The notes under the pieces were generated by a model. It was not told the DNA's origin. It ran no database searches and worked only from the letters and a program-made list of their open reading frames with translations. Shown here in pieces: positions 37,220 to 49,865 of a stretch of 64,000 bases of DNA (its first letter is position 1; each line of letters begins with the position of its first letter). The translations under genes and the position numbers were made by a program. Source of the stretch: Hippophae tibetana (Eukaryota > Streptophyta > Magnoliopsida > Rosales > Elaeagnaceae); the NCBI GenBank assembly GCA_037013495.1, contig CM072806.1, positions 4,898,001 through 4,962,000 of the forward strand, read 5' to 3'.

Positions 37220-37819
37220 TTCCATCCCCCCTTTAGAATCCTTGTTCTCAAGGATAAAACTGAGATATAATGGAGTGAGGTAATCCTGAATAGACCTTGG
37301 AGCAAGCCCATAGATGCAAAGAATGGAAGATCAGTTAGGTCTAGTCGTTCATAAGGGCACCTGTAAACACCACCATTCCCATCTAAAGTACGCAGCGATG
37401 ACTCAACAAATTCAGTTGCAGCATGCTATGGACAATGTAGTAGAACCCACCTCTGACTTTGCTTCCACATCTTCAATTTCAGTATTTTGAATCCAGATAG
37501 TTAGTTCCTGTACTTCCTCACCACCAAAACTTCCTCACCACCAAAACTAACAATGAGTTTTGTTTTTGATAGCAAGTGAAGGATAGTGATACCAACATGG
37601 TTCCTAACTACTGAAGAATCAACATCAATTAATTTCATATTCTTCTTCTAAACAACCTTTGTATTAGAACTTGCAACCTCCAATGTAGGATCACCGAAGA
37701 ACCTTTTTGGATCACAAACACCCCTCTGCTTGAGGATCTCTATTGTAATAGGCATTGTGGGCTTGATAGGATGACTGATAATGTGGATAAAGGCATCAGG
37801 GTAGTTCTCGGCATTAGCC

Positions 37820-38360
37820 TCATCACGTTTTGTGCCCTTTTTATTGTACTAGTAGCCACATCTATAGAAATAGTAAGGAGGGAATTTAGGCATCCTTTAT
37901 GTTGACTCATAGCACTAGCCACCCCATAGTTGTTCACACGAGCCTTCCCCCGGGTCAAGGGATCCATCTCATGTTGCGTGTTACTGGTAAGAGTGTTTTT
38001 ATTGCCTGAGAATTTGTGTGACATTTACACACCAAAAACAGGGTAGGTGAAAGAGTTAACTATGTGGTAATATGAAGCTGTGAGAGTGTCTCATTTATCT
38101 TTCAATGTAAGGGAAATAATGAGATCATAATGGGGGTAATTCAGACTTGTATTGAGTTTAGTAAAGTTTCCAAAGGTAGTATACAAGGTGAGTTTAGTTC
38201 CATCTGCAAGGCTATTGTTCTCAATCGTGCTTGAGAAATTGACTCTGGGAATTGTAGTTCAGCAAATACCAGTACTAATTCCAGCATACTCATGTAGGTA
38301 TTGGAGTTCCACCTTACCGGATATCTGATCAGTATGTAACCCAATCTTAATCTTGTCAGG
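37820..38360 (-). pseudogene. VDAC (mitochondrial porin) fragment captured in the LTR element
   Basis: On the minus strand the reading gives GKVELQYLHEYAGISTG (about 38317-38267), then VNFSSTIENNSLADGTKL, FGNFTK, LIISLTLKD, then in another frame NTLTSNTQHEMDPLT, KARVNNYGVASAMSQH and LLTIS. These are in the order of the C-terminal 60 percent of plant voltage-dependent anion channels (outer mitochondrial membrane beta-barrel pores), ending before the usual C-terminus. There is at least one stop (after ISTGIC) and one frameshift. No introns interrupt the run, while plant VDAC genes have several, so capture from an mRNA copy is likely (inference). It is not functional. Confidence 0.78.
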
Positions 38361-38379
38361 TGTCTTAACAACAATACTT

Positions 38380-38830
38380 AATTTCTCCCAGGAAGCATCG
38401 TCTAAGACATACTCCATCTCTGGCCAGGCTCTACTTTGTAGGGTTTCAATATTGAAATGATGATTAATTGTTGCAATAGCTAGAGTAGCAACTTTTAACT
38501 TGGTTTGTCCATTGTTCCCATTATCGAGCATGAATTGTTTGCTGAGGTTACTCTTTTCAATCACCTAATTATCTAACCTTCCATTTCTTAGACTCTCCTT
38601 GATGCTATCAGCAATAGATACTAGCTTCTGAGCATCCTCTTCGTCCACCCCATGATGAGTATAAGGAACCCTTCATTTTGCCAACCCAATTTCCTTCAGA
38701 TACAGTGGCTAATATTCCTAATCTAGTAGGAATTCCCTCTGCATATTCCAAGACTAGACCCCCATCACCCTCAAATTCTTCTTGATTGAAATCTAAAAGG
38801 GTCAACTCAACTAAAGAACTCAGGACCAAA
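38380..38830 (-). pseudogene. Unidentified coding-like pieces inside the LTR element
   Basis: Open pieces at 38564-38380 (SNLSKQFMLDNG, VATLAIATINHHFN, WPEMEYVLDDASW) and 38829-38608 (LVELTLLDFNQEEFEGDG, GILATVSEGNWVG) have normal-looking amino-acid composition and join directly to the porin fragment, but I do not recognise the family. They could be captured host exons or a divergent gag. Confidence 0.35.
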
Positions 38831-38869
38831 ACTGAGTTAGTTCTAGTGCATATGTCTCCAACAGAGAGA

Positions 38870-39580
38870 CGTTTGAGGTGGTTTGAGAGCTAGGTAGTAC
38901 TTCTTTCAGCTTCCTTTAAGGTTGGGCCAAACTGATCCTTTGACTATTCTTTGATTTTTGTAAGGGTCAAGCATCCCATTTTTTTAAGTGACCTATGTAA
39001 TTCAGCCATACATCTCAGCTGCGTCTCAACCCAACTTTTTTAATTTTTTGAACTGGCCAACTGTGATTTAGCTTCAGTAAGAAGCTACTCAATTTGGTGC
39101 CACTAAGACTTAGTTATTTCGAGACTTCTTGTGTAACTTGCTAGATTCTTTGCAAGGCTGTCTTTCTCTAATTTTAGTTGCTGAAACTCTTCCAATGAGA
39201 AATTTTTAGATGTAGTCTTAGAGCCATATCTCAACGCTAGATTCCTATCACCAGAAACCTTAGGGTCAGAAGTAGAGCTAGTCATAAGGCTACCACCATT
39301 TCGATAACCTTCACTTGATGAATCCTTCTGGACATTCTTTCTCTCAGGAAGTGCAACCTTGTCAATACAACCAGAGTTAACAAGTATAGTCAAAGCTAAC
39401 ACTTCTGGGGGTACCTCCTTGATGGAAGGACAAATGGACCTAATGAGCAAGGAACGTAAGCTGGAAATGTCTTCTTTAGAGCAGAGGAAATTAATGTTTA
39501 CTAAGAACACCTTTTTCTCAGCCCAATATTTTTCAGTAATTTGCCCCTCAAATGTTTGATTATTATATACCAAAGAAACA
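38870..39580 (-). pseudogene. Unidentified coding-like piece with coiled-coil end
   Basis: An open frame of 156 codons (39573-39103) begins VYNNQTFEGQITEKYW, continues SIKEVPPEVLALTILVNSG, and ends in EEFQQLKLEKDSLAKNL. Reading on past a stop, the sequence keeps a heptad-like, K/E/Q/L-rich pattern (EAKSQLASSKN, LKEAERS) to about 38880. The coiled coil vaguely recalls plant filament-like proteins, but the evidence is too weak for a name. Being within the LTR element it may be gag-like or captured host sequence. Confidence 0.35.
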
Positions 39581-39599
39581 TGGGTACTTATGTCACCTC

Positions 39600-40593
39600 T
39601 ATTCAGTGTTACTTTAGCCTTAATCGTAGGCTGATTAGGAAGGTAGGGTGAGATGAAGATATCCTCAGCTTCAGAAAAAAACTCTAGTATGCTTCAGAGT
39701 TCTAATCGTTACTGAGGTTTTTGCAACACTTTTAACTGCCTCCCGAACGACAAGGGTTCCTTCTTTAACAGCCTCAATACTTCGATCACGTGTCATAACC
39801 ACAAATAAATTACTAGAGGCAGTCCTAATCGATACAATAACGTATCATTTCTGTTTAGTCCTATAGTTCCATTGTTGCTAGATCTTATCGGGATCGAACA
39901 TATGACCTCCTCGGTCCTTATTTCCGGTAGTTCTCTGACCACCTCTGCGAGCACCTCCATAAAAAGCTCTAAGCCACCCGTATAATTTCGTGCGACTGGA
40001 ATCTCAACGAGCTAAGCATTTCATCCGATATAGTTTCTCATAGTTAACATTTTCATACGAAGCAACCATTTCTTTGTGGGTCGGGTTTAGAGACTCGTCT
40101 AAAGGCTTGAGACCAAGCCCATTGTGAGGGAGTCCAATTGAAGGCAGAAGATTATCTTTATGATATAAACTCGCTTCGTGAGTTGGTATGTGGGCTGATT
40201 TTGTGAGTCCAATTGGTGGTGATCCATAGAGCCTCGGCTTGGGTTCTGTATAAGTCCTCGTTCCTTCTTTTTGTAACCCAGAAAGGTAGCTCTTATTAGC
40301 TCTGAGTTCTGTGGTTTGTAGTTTGCTCTTCGCAAAGGAATTAATGGGTGTAGTCTCGAAGCTCTCGAAGGTCTCCAGTGATGCACAAAGGTGAGGTTGT
40401 AAGCTGGTGTGATTCTGAGGAAGCTAGTATGGTTCTGGTGAGCGATGGAGGTTGCGAAGAGCTCTCAGCTCAATTTTAGCCGCCTGTAAAATAGTGTTGA
40501 ATCGCTCTACCTAGATCACTCGAAGAAATTAGATTCCTTATCAGAGGTTTCTGTGTTGGATCGGTTCTGGTCGACCATGGTTGGAACCGACTT
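39600..40593 (-). other. 5' interior of the non-autonomous LTR element
   Basis: A leader with ATG at about 40577 (MVDQNRSNTETSDKES, stop soon after) is followed by coding-like text in shifting frames (for example 40386-40099) and a piece reading LFVVMTRDRSIEAVKEG near 39800. No known domain was recognised. Confidence 0.4.
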
Positions 40594-40909
40594 TGATACA
40601 AGTAGAAATTTCAGAGAGGTAGGAGGAAGAAGAGAAGCTGAGAAAGATAGGTAATTTTTATAATATTTCTTGTTATTCCTTCTTCAAATACTATGGCTAT
40701 ATATAACCTTACATGTAACTAATTCCTAACATCCTTAATAGAATCACAATTACTCTGCACGGCTTGATTGGGTTTCCTTTTTGTGTGTTGTCTGCGCTTG
40801 TTGGTGGCAACGTGTATTGCCTACGTATTGTGCCATTTATGGTCCCCTCCCCCAGCGTCTCACGCTTATGTGTTGCGCCAAACAACTAGAGCAAATTATA
40901 CTCGTATCA
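40594..40909 (-). repeat. 5' LTR of the non-autonomous element
   Basis: 316 bp, TGATACGAGTATAATTTG start and CTACTTGTATCA end on the minus strand. Roughly nine in ten bases agree by eye with 36912-37219. Confidence 0.8.
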
Positions 40910-40914
40910 TTATG

Positions 40915-43900
40915 TAATGTGTGCTCATAGTTATTATGTTGTTGTTCGATCAATAATTTAATTATTTGGATAAGGATTACAAATTCACAATCTTATATTA
41001 TGTGTTTTCCTCTTATCTTAATTCAACCTACTCTTGGGAGTCTTGGTCTAATTAAAATAATTTTTTTTTAGAAAATGAAAATTTTCATTTTTTATAAAAT
41101 AAGAGTATAATAAAAATTAAAAATCAGATTTTTAAATACAATAAAACTTTAATTGAGATATCAAACTTGGTCATTGACTATAATATTTTATTTACGAGAT
41201 AATATTTTTGAGTCTTCTTATTAGTTCTATATTCTTCTTCACCTTAGTATTTTATGGAATCAATTGACACAAATTTTCTTTAGAAACAACAAAATTGTAA
41301 TATCGGTTGGAATTCTCTCACATAAAAAAATTGAAATCTTCAACATCCAACCATTTATTTAGTAAATATCATTTCTTCACTATGTCCATCAAACACTGTG
41401 TTATCTATTGTAAGATTTTTGTCACTAATAATATTACTGAAAAAAGTCCACAACCTGATGCACACACAAGAAAGAAGATACAAATTCCTATCAGACTTGT
41501 CCTCACAACTAACGAATAGAAAAAAGAACTTGAAAAAAGAACACTTAATGGAAGCAGTAATAGTATAATAACAAAATAGTAGACATCATGAAAGATATTA
41601 TATGTAAACTAAAAGATGAATAAAAAGATAAGCATTGATTTAATAAGAGTTTAAATAAAAGTATATTTTAACATACACAATTCAAACTCAAATTATACTG
41701 ACATCACAATTGAGCATGCATGACACAAGATATAACGAGTTAAATTCACAAAGAGACAGTATCCATGTGGTAATATCTTCGAGCTGCTTGATGCAACCAC
41801 TCAACAACAAACAATTCATTAAACAATATAACAGTTAAAACTCTGAAAGAAATAAAACTAATATTACTTTTATCAGTTTAATCTCTATTCTAATTGCTTA
41901 TTATTACTTTTACTTGTTTCTTTCACAACCACTTTGTTTGACACATGAATTTGGCTATCTTTCATAACCAACACTACTTAATGTAATGTGATAAGATACC
42001 CCTAAATAGTAATGTGTATCATACACTAATATAACCTTTGAATACTACTCACATTGAAAATTATTCAGTCACAAATATCAACTCTCACTATTCTATGCTC
42101 ACATGAATGTGTCGCATTTATAGATATAATTAGTGAATATAAAATTTGAATCAATGAAATTTTGACAAAGTTTGGACTGATTTTTCAATAATGAAAATAT
42201 CTTCGACATTGTTATAAAATTATATCTCAATATCTTGATCGACATTGATATTTAAAACCTTGATATCAACGACATAGTTACGATCGATATCAAAAGAGCT
42301 TAGACTTAACCTTTCTCAACCAGAAGTTTCATATTTATTATTGTCATCATCATCTTTAGGAGCCTTCATTAAACATTCCATTTGAAACTAAGTTCAAATT
42401 GAATAAGTAAAATTAAAGGGGTTGTAAAAAATAGTAAGAAAAATAAAAAAAGATAGGGTGATAAATTTAAGAATAATGCGAATATTTTGAGAGCAAAACT
42501 TTTAAAATCAAACTAACATATAACATTCAGTGAGCTACAACCCTTTGGATAAATGAGATGAATAATATTGTTATTTTAATTATAAAACATTTCTTCAAGT
42601 ATATTATGTACTATGAGTTGAGAATTTCTTTCAATTTGAAATAAAAATATTTTCCACACATATAAGTGTTTGTAACATATTTTAGACATTTTACTTAAAA
42701 CATAGGTAAGAGAAATAGATAATAAAGAATAATAATGATTTATCAATATACTTATAAATAATAAATAATTAAATATTATAGAATTAGTATCTCTACTAAA
42801 ATTGTTATCCCTCATTTGTATGCGTATTTATCCTTCATATGGGTGATTGGGTGGGTGAGAGGCGAGTAGAAACATAATTAAGATGCGCATAGAGGTTGAG
42901 AGACACCATTGCTTGATAAATAATAAGAATAGAGGTAAAAAAGAAATACTTATGAAAAACCTAAAGAAAATTTGAAAAAATAATCATATAAATATAAATA
43001 TAAAAATAATAAATAGATTGAAATAGTTAGCTCTTAGATAATTATTAAAAAAATTGGGTTATATTTATAAAATTTTGATAAAATGGGAGGTGTTATTGTC
43101 ACATCTAATTTGTTGTTTTTATAGTATATTTATTTTAATTTTAAAAATTATCAAAAATATTCTTAATAAATTTTAATTAATATAAATAAATATACTGACA
43201 ATTTTTAAAATTAATAAAAATATGATTTACAAATTAAAAAATAAAAATATTGTGATAATAATTTCACTTAATAGAATTTATAAATACTTATATTTAAAAT
43301 TAATTTTTTTATTTTTAATTAATTTTATAAATATTAGAAACTAGTTCGATAACGTTTATATTTTCTACTTTTTAAGTTGGAATACATAAGCCATAAAATT
43401 TGTTTAATAAAATTATTTTTTGTGTTCTATGTTCCATATTCTGTTCTGTTTTTATTTTTTTTATTTAGTACTATTATGTGTTTTGTATTTTAAATTTTAT
43501 TTTTTTTATTGAGTAGATTATGGATTAGAAAAAATATGCTTAATTTTGTATTTTAGATTTATAGCCCACTCCCTACTTTCAATTTTGATGTGATATTGTG
43601 CGAGCTAAATAATCAACAAAGACATTATCAAAAATGATTGAAAAGGTGATCATTATTTCATCACAAGTAATTCTTGTATCCGTACATATATTATAACATA
43701 TAAAATGATAAAAAAAATATTTGCTTTGATTAGTTAAGTTTAATAAAGATTGAAAATTTAAAACATACATTCAATTTTGAATTTTTTTTCCATCAAACTC
43801 CAAAATTAGTTCATATTTATTAAAGAACTTGATATCCAGTTGGTGACAACCAACACAACAATTAGAAGTAGTTACCAACAGCTTGATGTAGAATGATAGG

Positions 43901-45718
43901 TTGTCCAAAAACATGTCTTTCCATAATTGTATTTATTTTTAATTATTACAATTTTGCTTTTTTTTTTGTATAAATAAGTTGTAAACATTCATTTATTTAT
44001 CATCAATAAAACCATTTATTATAATATTAGTCATTTTCAATTTAAATGAAAAATTAAACTTTGATTAATTTTTTTAAAACAAAAACTTTAATTTAAACAT
44101 ACAAAACACAAAGCATTACAAGTTTCAACGCAGGAAGGAAGTAATTTGGCCAAATTCACTCTTATTATATAAATTTTCTTAAGAAAACTTAGATTTAAAA
44201 CATAGATACCGGGTAGGAATGACATATTAATTATGATTAAGAGGTATAAAATTTTATTAATTTATAGGTAGGTATTACAAGTTTATTGAAAAATTGATTA
44301 GCAAATTCAAAACTTTTAGAAATATATCACGTGAACGCATATGTATGTACTTTTTGAATTAATGTGTGTTTTTAAATCAATTTTAATATGTTCAAATACA
44401 TAAATTCATATTTTTAAATAGTAATTGATTTAGAAAATACATAATAATTCAAAAAATATGCATATAGGTTCTCATGTATTTTATTTCTAATATTTTTTGT
44501 AAATTTCACATTTCTTATTAAAGCTGGACACGGTTCGATATACAGGTCTAATTTGAAAAAAAAATATTAAAATCAAGCTAAATTGTTTATGCTTATTAAA
44601 TCGGACTAGAACGAATTGATAAAATCAAAATTATTTGATCTAATTACTGTTAAATTGTTAAGTATATAGTTAAAATTAAATAGTTATTTATTTAATAAAT
44701 ATATCATCAACTTTATAGTTTATTGGTTGATTTTATTTTCTTACATCAAATGCACTATAGGTTCGACATTTATCAAACCCAATTTTGTTTATTTTTTTAA
44801 TGTTTTTGCTTCAATGGAATAATAATAAAAAATAAACACAATAACTAAGACTAGATCTAAAGACGAAAGTGTTGTTAAGTATGATTTTTTTACGAGCTAT
44901 ACAACATATTGTGTTAAATAATGATGGTTTTATACCTATATTTATTATAACGATCCGGCTTAGTTAAATTATTCATTTTTAACTTTTATTGGATATTTAT
45001 TTATTTTTTTAAAAATATTGCATTAATCTTAATTTTTATTAACTTTTAATACTATATCATTGTATAATCTAATAACAGTCAATAATTTCTTTCATTTATA
45101 TTATACACACGTGAAGTTGGATAACAATTAAACTAAACAGTTGTGTGTTATAAATTTTATATATTGAATTCATGAAAGTAGAATTAAATTCTCAACCTCC
45201 TCAAACATTGATATGTATTCAAAGCATTTAGTGACATACATAAAGATTAGCCACTAAATCAGGTGGAAGAGAGAAGATATAATAATATGAGTTTAATTTC
45301 CCTCTATCTCTTCTTTGATTACTTGTACAGAGCTGAAAAAGCATTGAAACGCCATTAACGGATCCATTTCATGTGCCAACCAAACTCCATTAATAACCTC
45401 TCTCTGAGAAGAAAAAAATAATAATATGCAAATGCTTGAATATTTAGATTTTTTTTAATTGTAGGTCTTTTATGGTTGAACCCCATAAATTTATATTTGC
45501 TTTTTATATTATAGGGTACATGTTTTATCCAAGTTTTATTGTAAGACGTACTGTATAAACAAAGGGCATGCAATCTGAGATTTGCCCATCAATGCCCATT
45601 AATTTATGTATAGTAATTACAGCAGTATTTGCTTGTTTGATGCATTATTGTTAATGTATGTTGAAAAGAATAATTTTATCTCGAGCAATTCTATTTGTAA
45701 TTAGTGGTTCACGAATTT

Positions 45719-45751
<33 letters not shown>

Positions 45752-47028
45752 GTTAATTTTGTAAATCATGCATGTCATTTACTTGTGAGTGATGATCTGA
45801 TGCAATGCAATGCAATTTTTGTGAGGATAGGTAGAGTTTTCCTTCTATATATATAGCATTGTTGAGACATCAAATACCACTTAGGTGGATATATTGTTTG
45901 TAGGAATATTGTGGCGTCATCATCCAGTAATGCTTGTCTGTTTGGAATTTCAAAAATCCAATTTCAAGATCTTTTTAATCTAAAATTGTTTAAAAACATG
46001 AAATTTTAATATAATTTTTTTATAAATTAAATAAATATATACTTAATATATTTGATTTTATTAAATGCTTTTCTATTAAAATATATATATATATATATAA
46101 TATAATATAATATTTAATAAAATATAAAATTATAATTTTAGATAATATGGTCGATCTATCTTACCTCGGAACCCAATCCAAAATTTTAAATAAAAGAATA
46201 AAGTTTGTAAGAGTCACTCTATTAGTAATTTAGTAATTAAAATTTGAAAAAAATAAATCAATATTCCTTCTTTAATTTTATATTTTCAAAATAAAAAAAT
46301 TATATATCGAAACTTATTAATTATGCAAGATTAATTTAGTATCTACAAGACTTTAAATATATATTGAAATCACTTGTTAAAATTATGTGAATTATGCATC
46401 CAAACAAGATCTTAAACCATAATAAGCATCAAATTGGGAATCTTGCAGTGTACTATCTATGGTTCACTAAAGGGTTACCAATCTACTATATATTAGTGTC
46501 ATAATTCAATAATATGTGTATAAAATGGCACAATTGCTATAAATAAAAATACTATCAAAATATTAAATCATTTTTGAAGTAACTTTGCTATTTTTTAAAT
46601 CACAGATTAGTAACATATATAATAGTTTTAGCTAGACAAGTTTTTCTAAATTTAAAAAATGTATGTATATATAACAACTACATTTTTTTTGTTGGATAGT
46701 AAGATATGTATAAACATTTTTTTTGGGGAATAGTAAGGTGCTGCTGCATTGATTTTCACTCGTGCTAATGCGACTGGGCTTACCGAATTATTCGATCCAT
46801 TTTTACGAACCCTGAGAAGTCCAGTCCAATTGTCCAATGTACCCACTACCAAGTTTAGACCACTTTCAATATTTCTTCTCCCCCGTACTCTCCACTTTAA
46901 AATGAGTATGTAACTATGTTTGTTACACTAATAATTATAATTATTTTATAATAGTTTTACAAAATACATTTTGCTGTATATATTTACAAAATATTAAAAA
47001 ATTGATCTATTTTCCGTAAATAGTCCTA
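40915..47028. other. Gene-poor AT-rich region
   Basis: No gene, RNA or classified element could be supported in about 6 kb. It holds (TA)n at about 45726-45752 and 46081-46120. Short open frames have no recognisable domains. Confidence 0.6.
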
Positions 47029-47037
47029 AAACCCTAA
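47029..47037 (+). promoter_or_regulatory. telo-box (AAACCCTAA)
   Basis: AAACCCTAA lies 59 bases upstream of the original S17 start codon. This motif is enriched near the transcription start of plant ribosomal-protein and translation-machinery genes. Confidence 0.6.
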
Positions 47038-47095
47038 TCTCTATAGCTCACTGTGACTTATAACTCTCAGATCGTCTCTCTTGAGAAGAACAACC

Positions 47096-47541
47096 ATGGG
47101 TCGAAACGAAGACTGAAGAAATCGTCACGATGAGTAATAGAGCGATACTACTCTCGAATGACATTGGATTTCCACATCAACAAAAAGGTCCTCGAAGAAG
47201 TCGCATTTATACCCTCCAAGAGGCTCCGAAACAAAATCGTCGGGTTCTCGACCCACCTTATGAAACGGATTCAGAAGGATCCAATTCGTGGTATCCCACT
47301 TAAGCTCCAAGTGGAAGAGTGCAAGCGTCGCATGGACTTCGTTCCTGATGTCTCCACCATAAAGATTGAGGAGATCGCTGTCGATGATGATACCCTTGAA
47401 ATGCTTTCAACTCTTAACATGTCTGATCTTCCTGAACTTGTTAAGATCGACCCGGTTTCTGTTCAGCCCAGGGTCTCGGGTTCGATAGAGGCGTTGGCAT
47501 ATCCAAAAGGAGGTTCTAAAATTATTCTGATTCTTGAATAA
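47096..47541 (+). pseudogene. RPS17: 40S ribosomal protein S17 (eS17) copy with damaged 5' end
   Basis: From 47158 a 127-codon frame reads [54 protein letters not shown], which is the body of cytosolic eS17, a small-subunit protein. The family's first about 22 residues should start at the ATG at 47096. There the text ATGGGTCGA is followed by a few missing bases and then by bases that fit the expected KKSSR and VIERYYSR codons, but with a TGA where Gln is expected. Thus the full N-terminus cannot be made; only the internal Met frame is open. The C-terminal 25 residues (after VQPRVSGS) look atypical. Plant S17 genes are often intronless, so this may be a decayed duplicate rather than a retrocopy; the telo-box favours a gene duplicate. 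Confidence 0.75.
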
Positions 47542-47559
47542 TGAGGTTAGTTATTTAAT

Positions 47560-48549
47560 TTATGCTTTTATATCATTAATTTTCATAGTTTTTATGGTAC
47601 TAGTTTTAATATAGTAATGTTCAATTTTGTTTTGATTGCGTAGGTTTTTCCTATGGTTTATTTTTTTCCTATGGTCATTGGTTTGAGAAGCTTTCTGGTT
47701 ATGCGATTGTGTATAGATATTATTTAATTATTTTAAGAATTTTTATGTTTGAAATGTTTGACTCGTTTGATTTTTATAACGATTTTGATACTATAAAAAT
47801 TTATTTACTTTTTCTCTAATTGGGAAACACATTTTGCGTCTTTGACTCGAAACATATCACACATCTAATTGCCAACGTGCTAAGAATGAACGAAGAACTA
47901 AGGTTGCCTTAGTCATTGCGTTTATTGATGTCTTGTTAGTTAATGATACAATCTTATAAATAAAAATGTATATATTTTATTGAAATATGTTCAAATTATT
48001 AAATTTGATTTTGAACGATAAAATTATTAAATTTAAAATTTAGATGTGATATAAATTTTTATAAATATTATATTTAAATTTTCTTATTCATGAGTCCAAA
48101 ACATATTCATTGGGATGAATTTTTCCATGGTGATCCAATTTGGGCACTCTTTTATTCAAGTTTAGTCTACACGTGCTATATGCATTAGTCCACAATTACC
48201 TTGGATCCACATTGAGCTACTTTACACAGGTTCGAGTTTTACATTGGGATCCACATACCTTTTTGCTATTCATTTTATTTTTAATAGCCATAAGTCTAAT
48301 GCTTGACAAATAGAACATAAATATAATTGATGAAAATTATATTCTATGAATAGCTAATAACATCTCTCTATTATTGTTGGTGAAGTTTTTAAATTTTACC
48401 TTAAAAGGACGCAAGTTTTCAAAAAGGTTTTTATTTTGCCAAAAATAAATTATATGTATTAAAAATAAAGGATAATTTAGTTCTTTTAAATTTTGTGTGA
48501 TAGAGAGAAGAGAGGATATAAAAAGAGGAAAGAAGGGAGGAGAGAGATT
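47560..48549. other. Intergenic DNA
   Basis: AT-rich, no gene seen. TTGGATCCACATTGAGC and TTGGGATCCACAT words near 48202-48260 resemble the 48840-48870 stretch and may be remnants of the same repeat. Confidence 0.5.
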
Positions 48550-48775
48550 TTATACAAATTTGTATTCCTCACACTTAAAAATAAAACCATAAAATCAAAA
48601 CAAAATATCTAAACATATTGAAGGACCAAGATAAAATTTAAGTTAAGAGGAACAAAATGAGAAGAGAAAATGCAATTAATGGGAGTTACCTAGTTTAGGT
48701 TGAATTTAGAAAAAAAGAGAAGTATTGGAATAGCCAAAGAGGAATGAAGGTTCCCGACTTTCAAGTAATATTTAC
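48550..48775 (+). repeat. 226-bp direct repeat, copy 1
   Basis: Identical to 49035-49259 apart from one A-run length change and one C/T difference as far as I can see. No coding content. Confidence 0.92.
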
Positions 48776-49034
48776 ACTCTGGACAACAATGATTATCAAA
48801 ACATAAATATAAGTATTTAGAAAGTAATAAATTCACCTAGAGTCCAAGTTCACATTGGGATTCACATTGTGTTAGGATCTGACTCATATACTACTTGTTT
48901 GTTGGGCGTGACTTCTTAACAAATCGAATCAAATAAAAAACAAAACAACAACCATAGTCCAAAAATCTTCAAGCAAAAACTCTCTATACTATTTAAATCT
49001 TTGCAATGATTGAAAAAGAAGTTGCAACCGAGAG

Positions 49035-49259
49035 TTATACAAATTTGTATTCCTCACACTTAAAAATAAAACCATAAAATCAAAACAAAATATCTAAACA
49101 TATTGAAGGACCAAGATAAAATTTAAGTTAAGAGGAACAAAATGAGAAGAGAAAATGCAATTAATGGGAGTTACCTAGTTTAGGTTGAATTTAGAAAAAA
49201 GAGAAGTATTGGAATAGCCAAAGAGGAATGAAGGTTCCTGACTTTCAAGTAATATTTAC
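49035..49259 (+). repeat. 226-bp direct repeat, copy 2
   Basis: Second copy, separated by 259 bases of unrelated sequence. Both start TTATACAAATTTG and end AGTAATATTTAC. Confidence 0.92.
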
Positions 49260-49865
49260 TAAAATTGAAATGCAATAAAACATAAGAAACTAAGAGAAGG
49301 GTAAGCTTTGATGGAAAAAGAGAGAGGAAAGCGACGAAGGAAATGGAAAGAGAAGAAAGATTAGAGGGGAATGAGATTATGATAACTTGTGCAATACTTT
49401 GATCGATTCTTTGGTAAATACTACTCTTTTTCATGTTTTAAATCATAATTGGCAATTGTAAATATGTGTTATGTCTCCAACGTTTAAGACCATCGACAAA
49501 AGTAGTCTTAAAGTGTAAACACTATTACAAAAAGTATATATGATTTTGATTTTTAACTGTGATCGTAGGTTTATAGTCACGGTTATAAGAATCGAGATCT
49601 AAGTGAGAGATACTATAGGTAACAAATTATAGTCTCGATTTTTCTAATAACTGAAACCATAGAGTATACATAAATTAAAAAAATACAATTAATAATTACA
49701 ATATTAAAAATTAATATAAATTACAATAAATTTATTAAAAACAATATTAAAAATCATATTATATTAAAATTAAAAGTATAATTACATTTGAGAGTTTATT
49801 ATATACTAAAACATAATGATTGAAAAATTTCTCTAAGTCTTTCTTGACTCCATCTTTTACAAACC

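Larger units (their letters stand above)
36912..40909 (-). mobile_element. Non-autonomous LTR element with captured gene fragments
   Basis: Long terminal repeats lie at 36912-37219 and 40594-40909, both bounded by TGATAC...GTATCA. The flanks are ATATG (36907-36911) and TTATG (40910-40914), a 4/5 match to a target duplication. On the minus strand a polypurine tract AAAGGGGGGATGGAA sits directly before the left LTR and an ATG-containing leader directly follows the right LTR, so the element reads right to left. The 3.4-kb interior has no protease, integrase or reverse transcriptase that I can see. It contains a porin (VDAC) fragment and other unidentified coding-like pieces. Confidence 0.75.

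Noticed and set aside
41307..46852. Several short open frames in the gene-poor region
   Set aside because: No start context, codon structure or domain; the density is what AT-rich DNA gives by chance.
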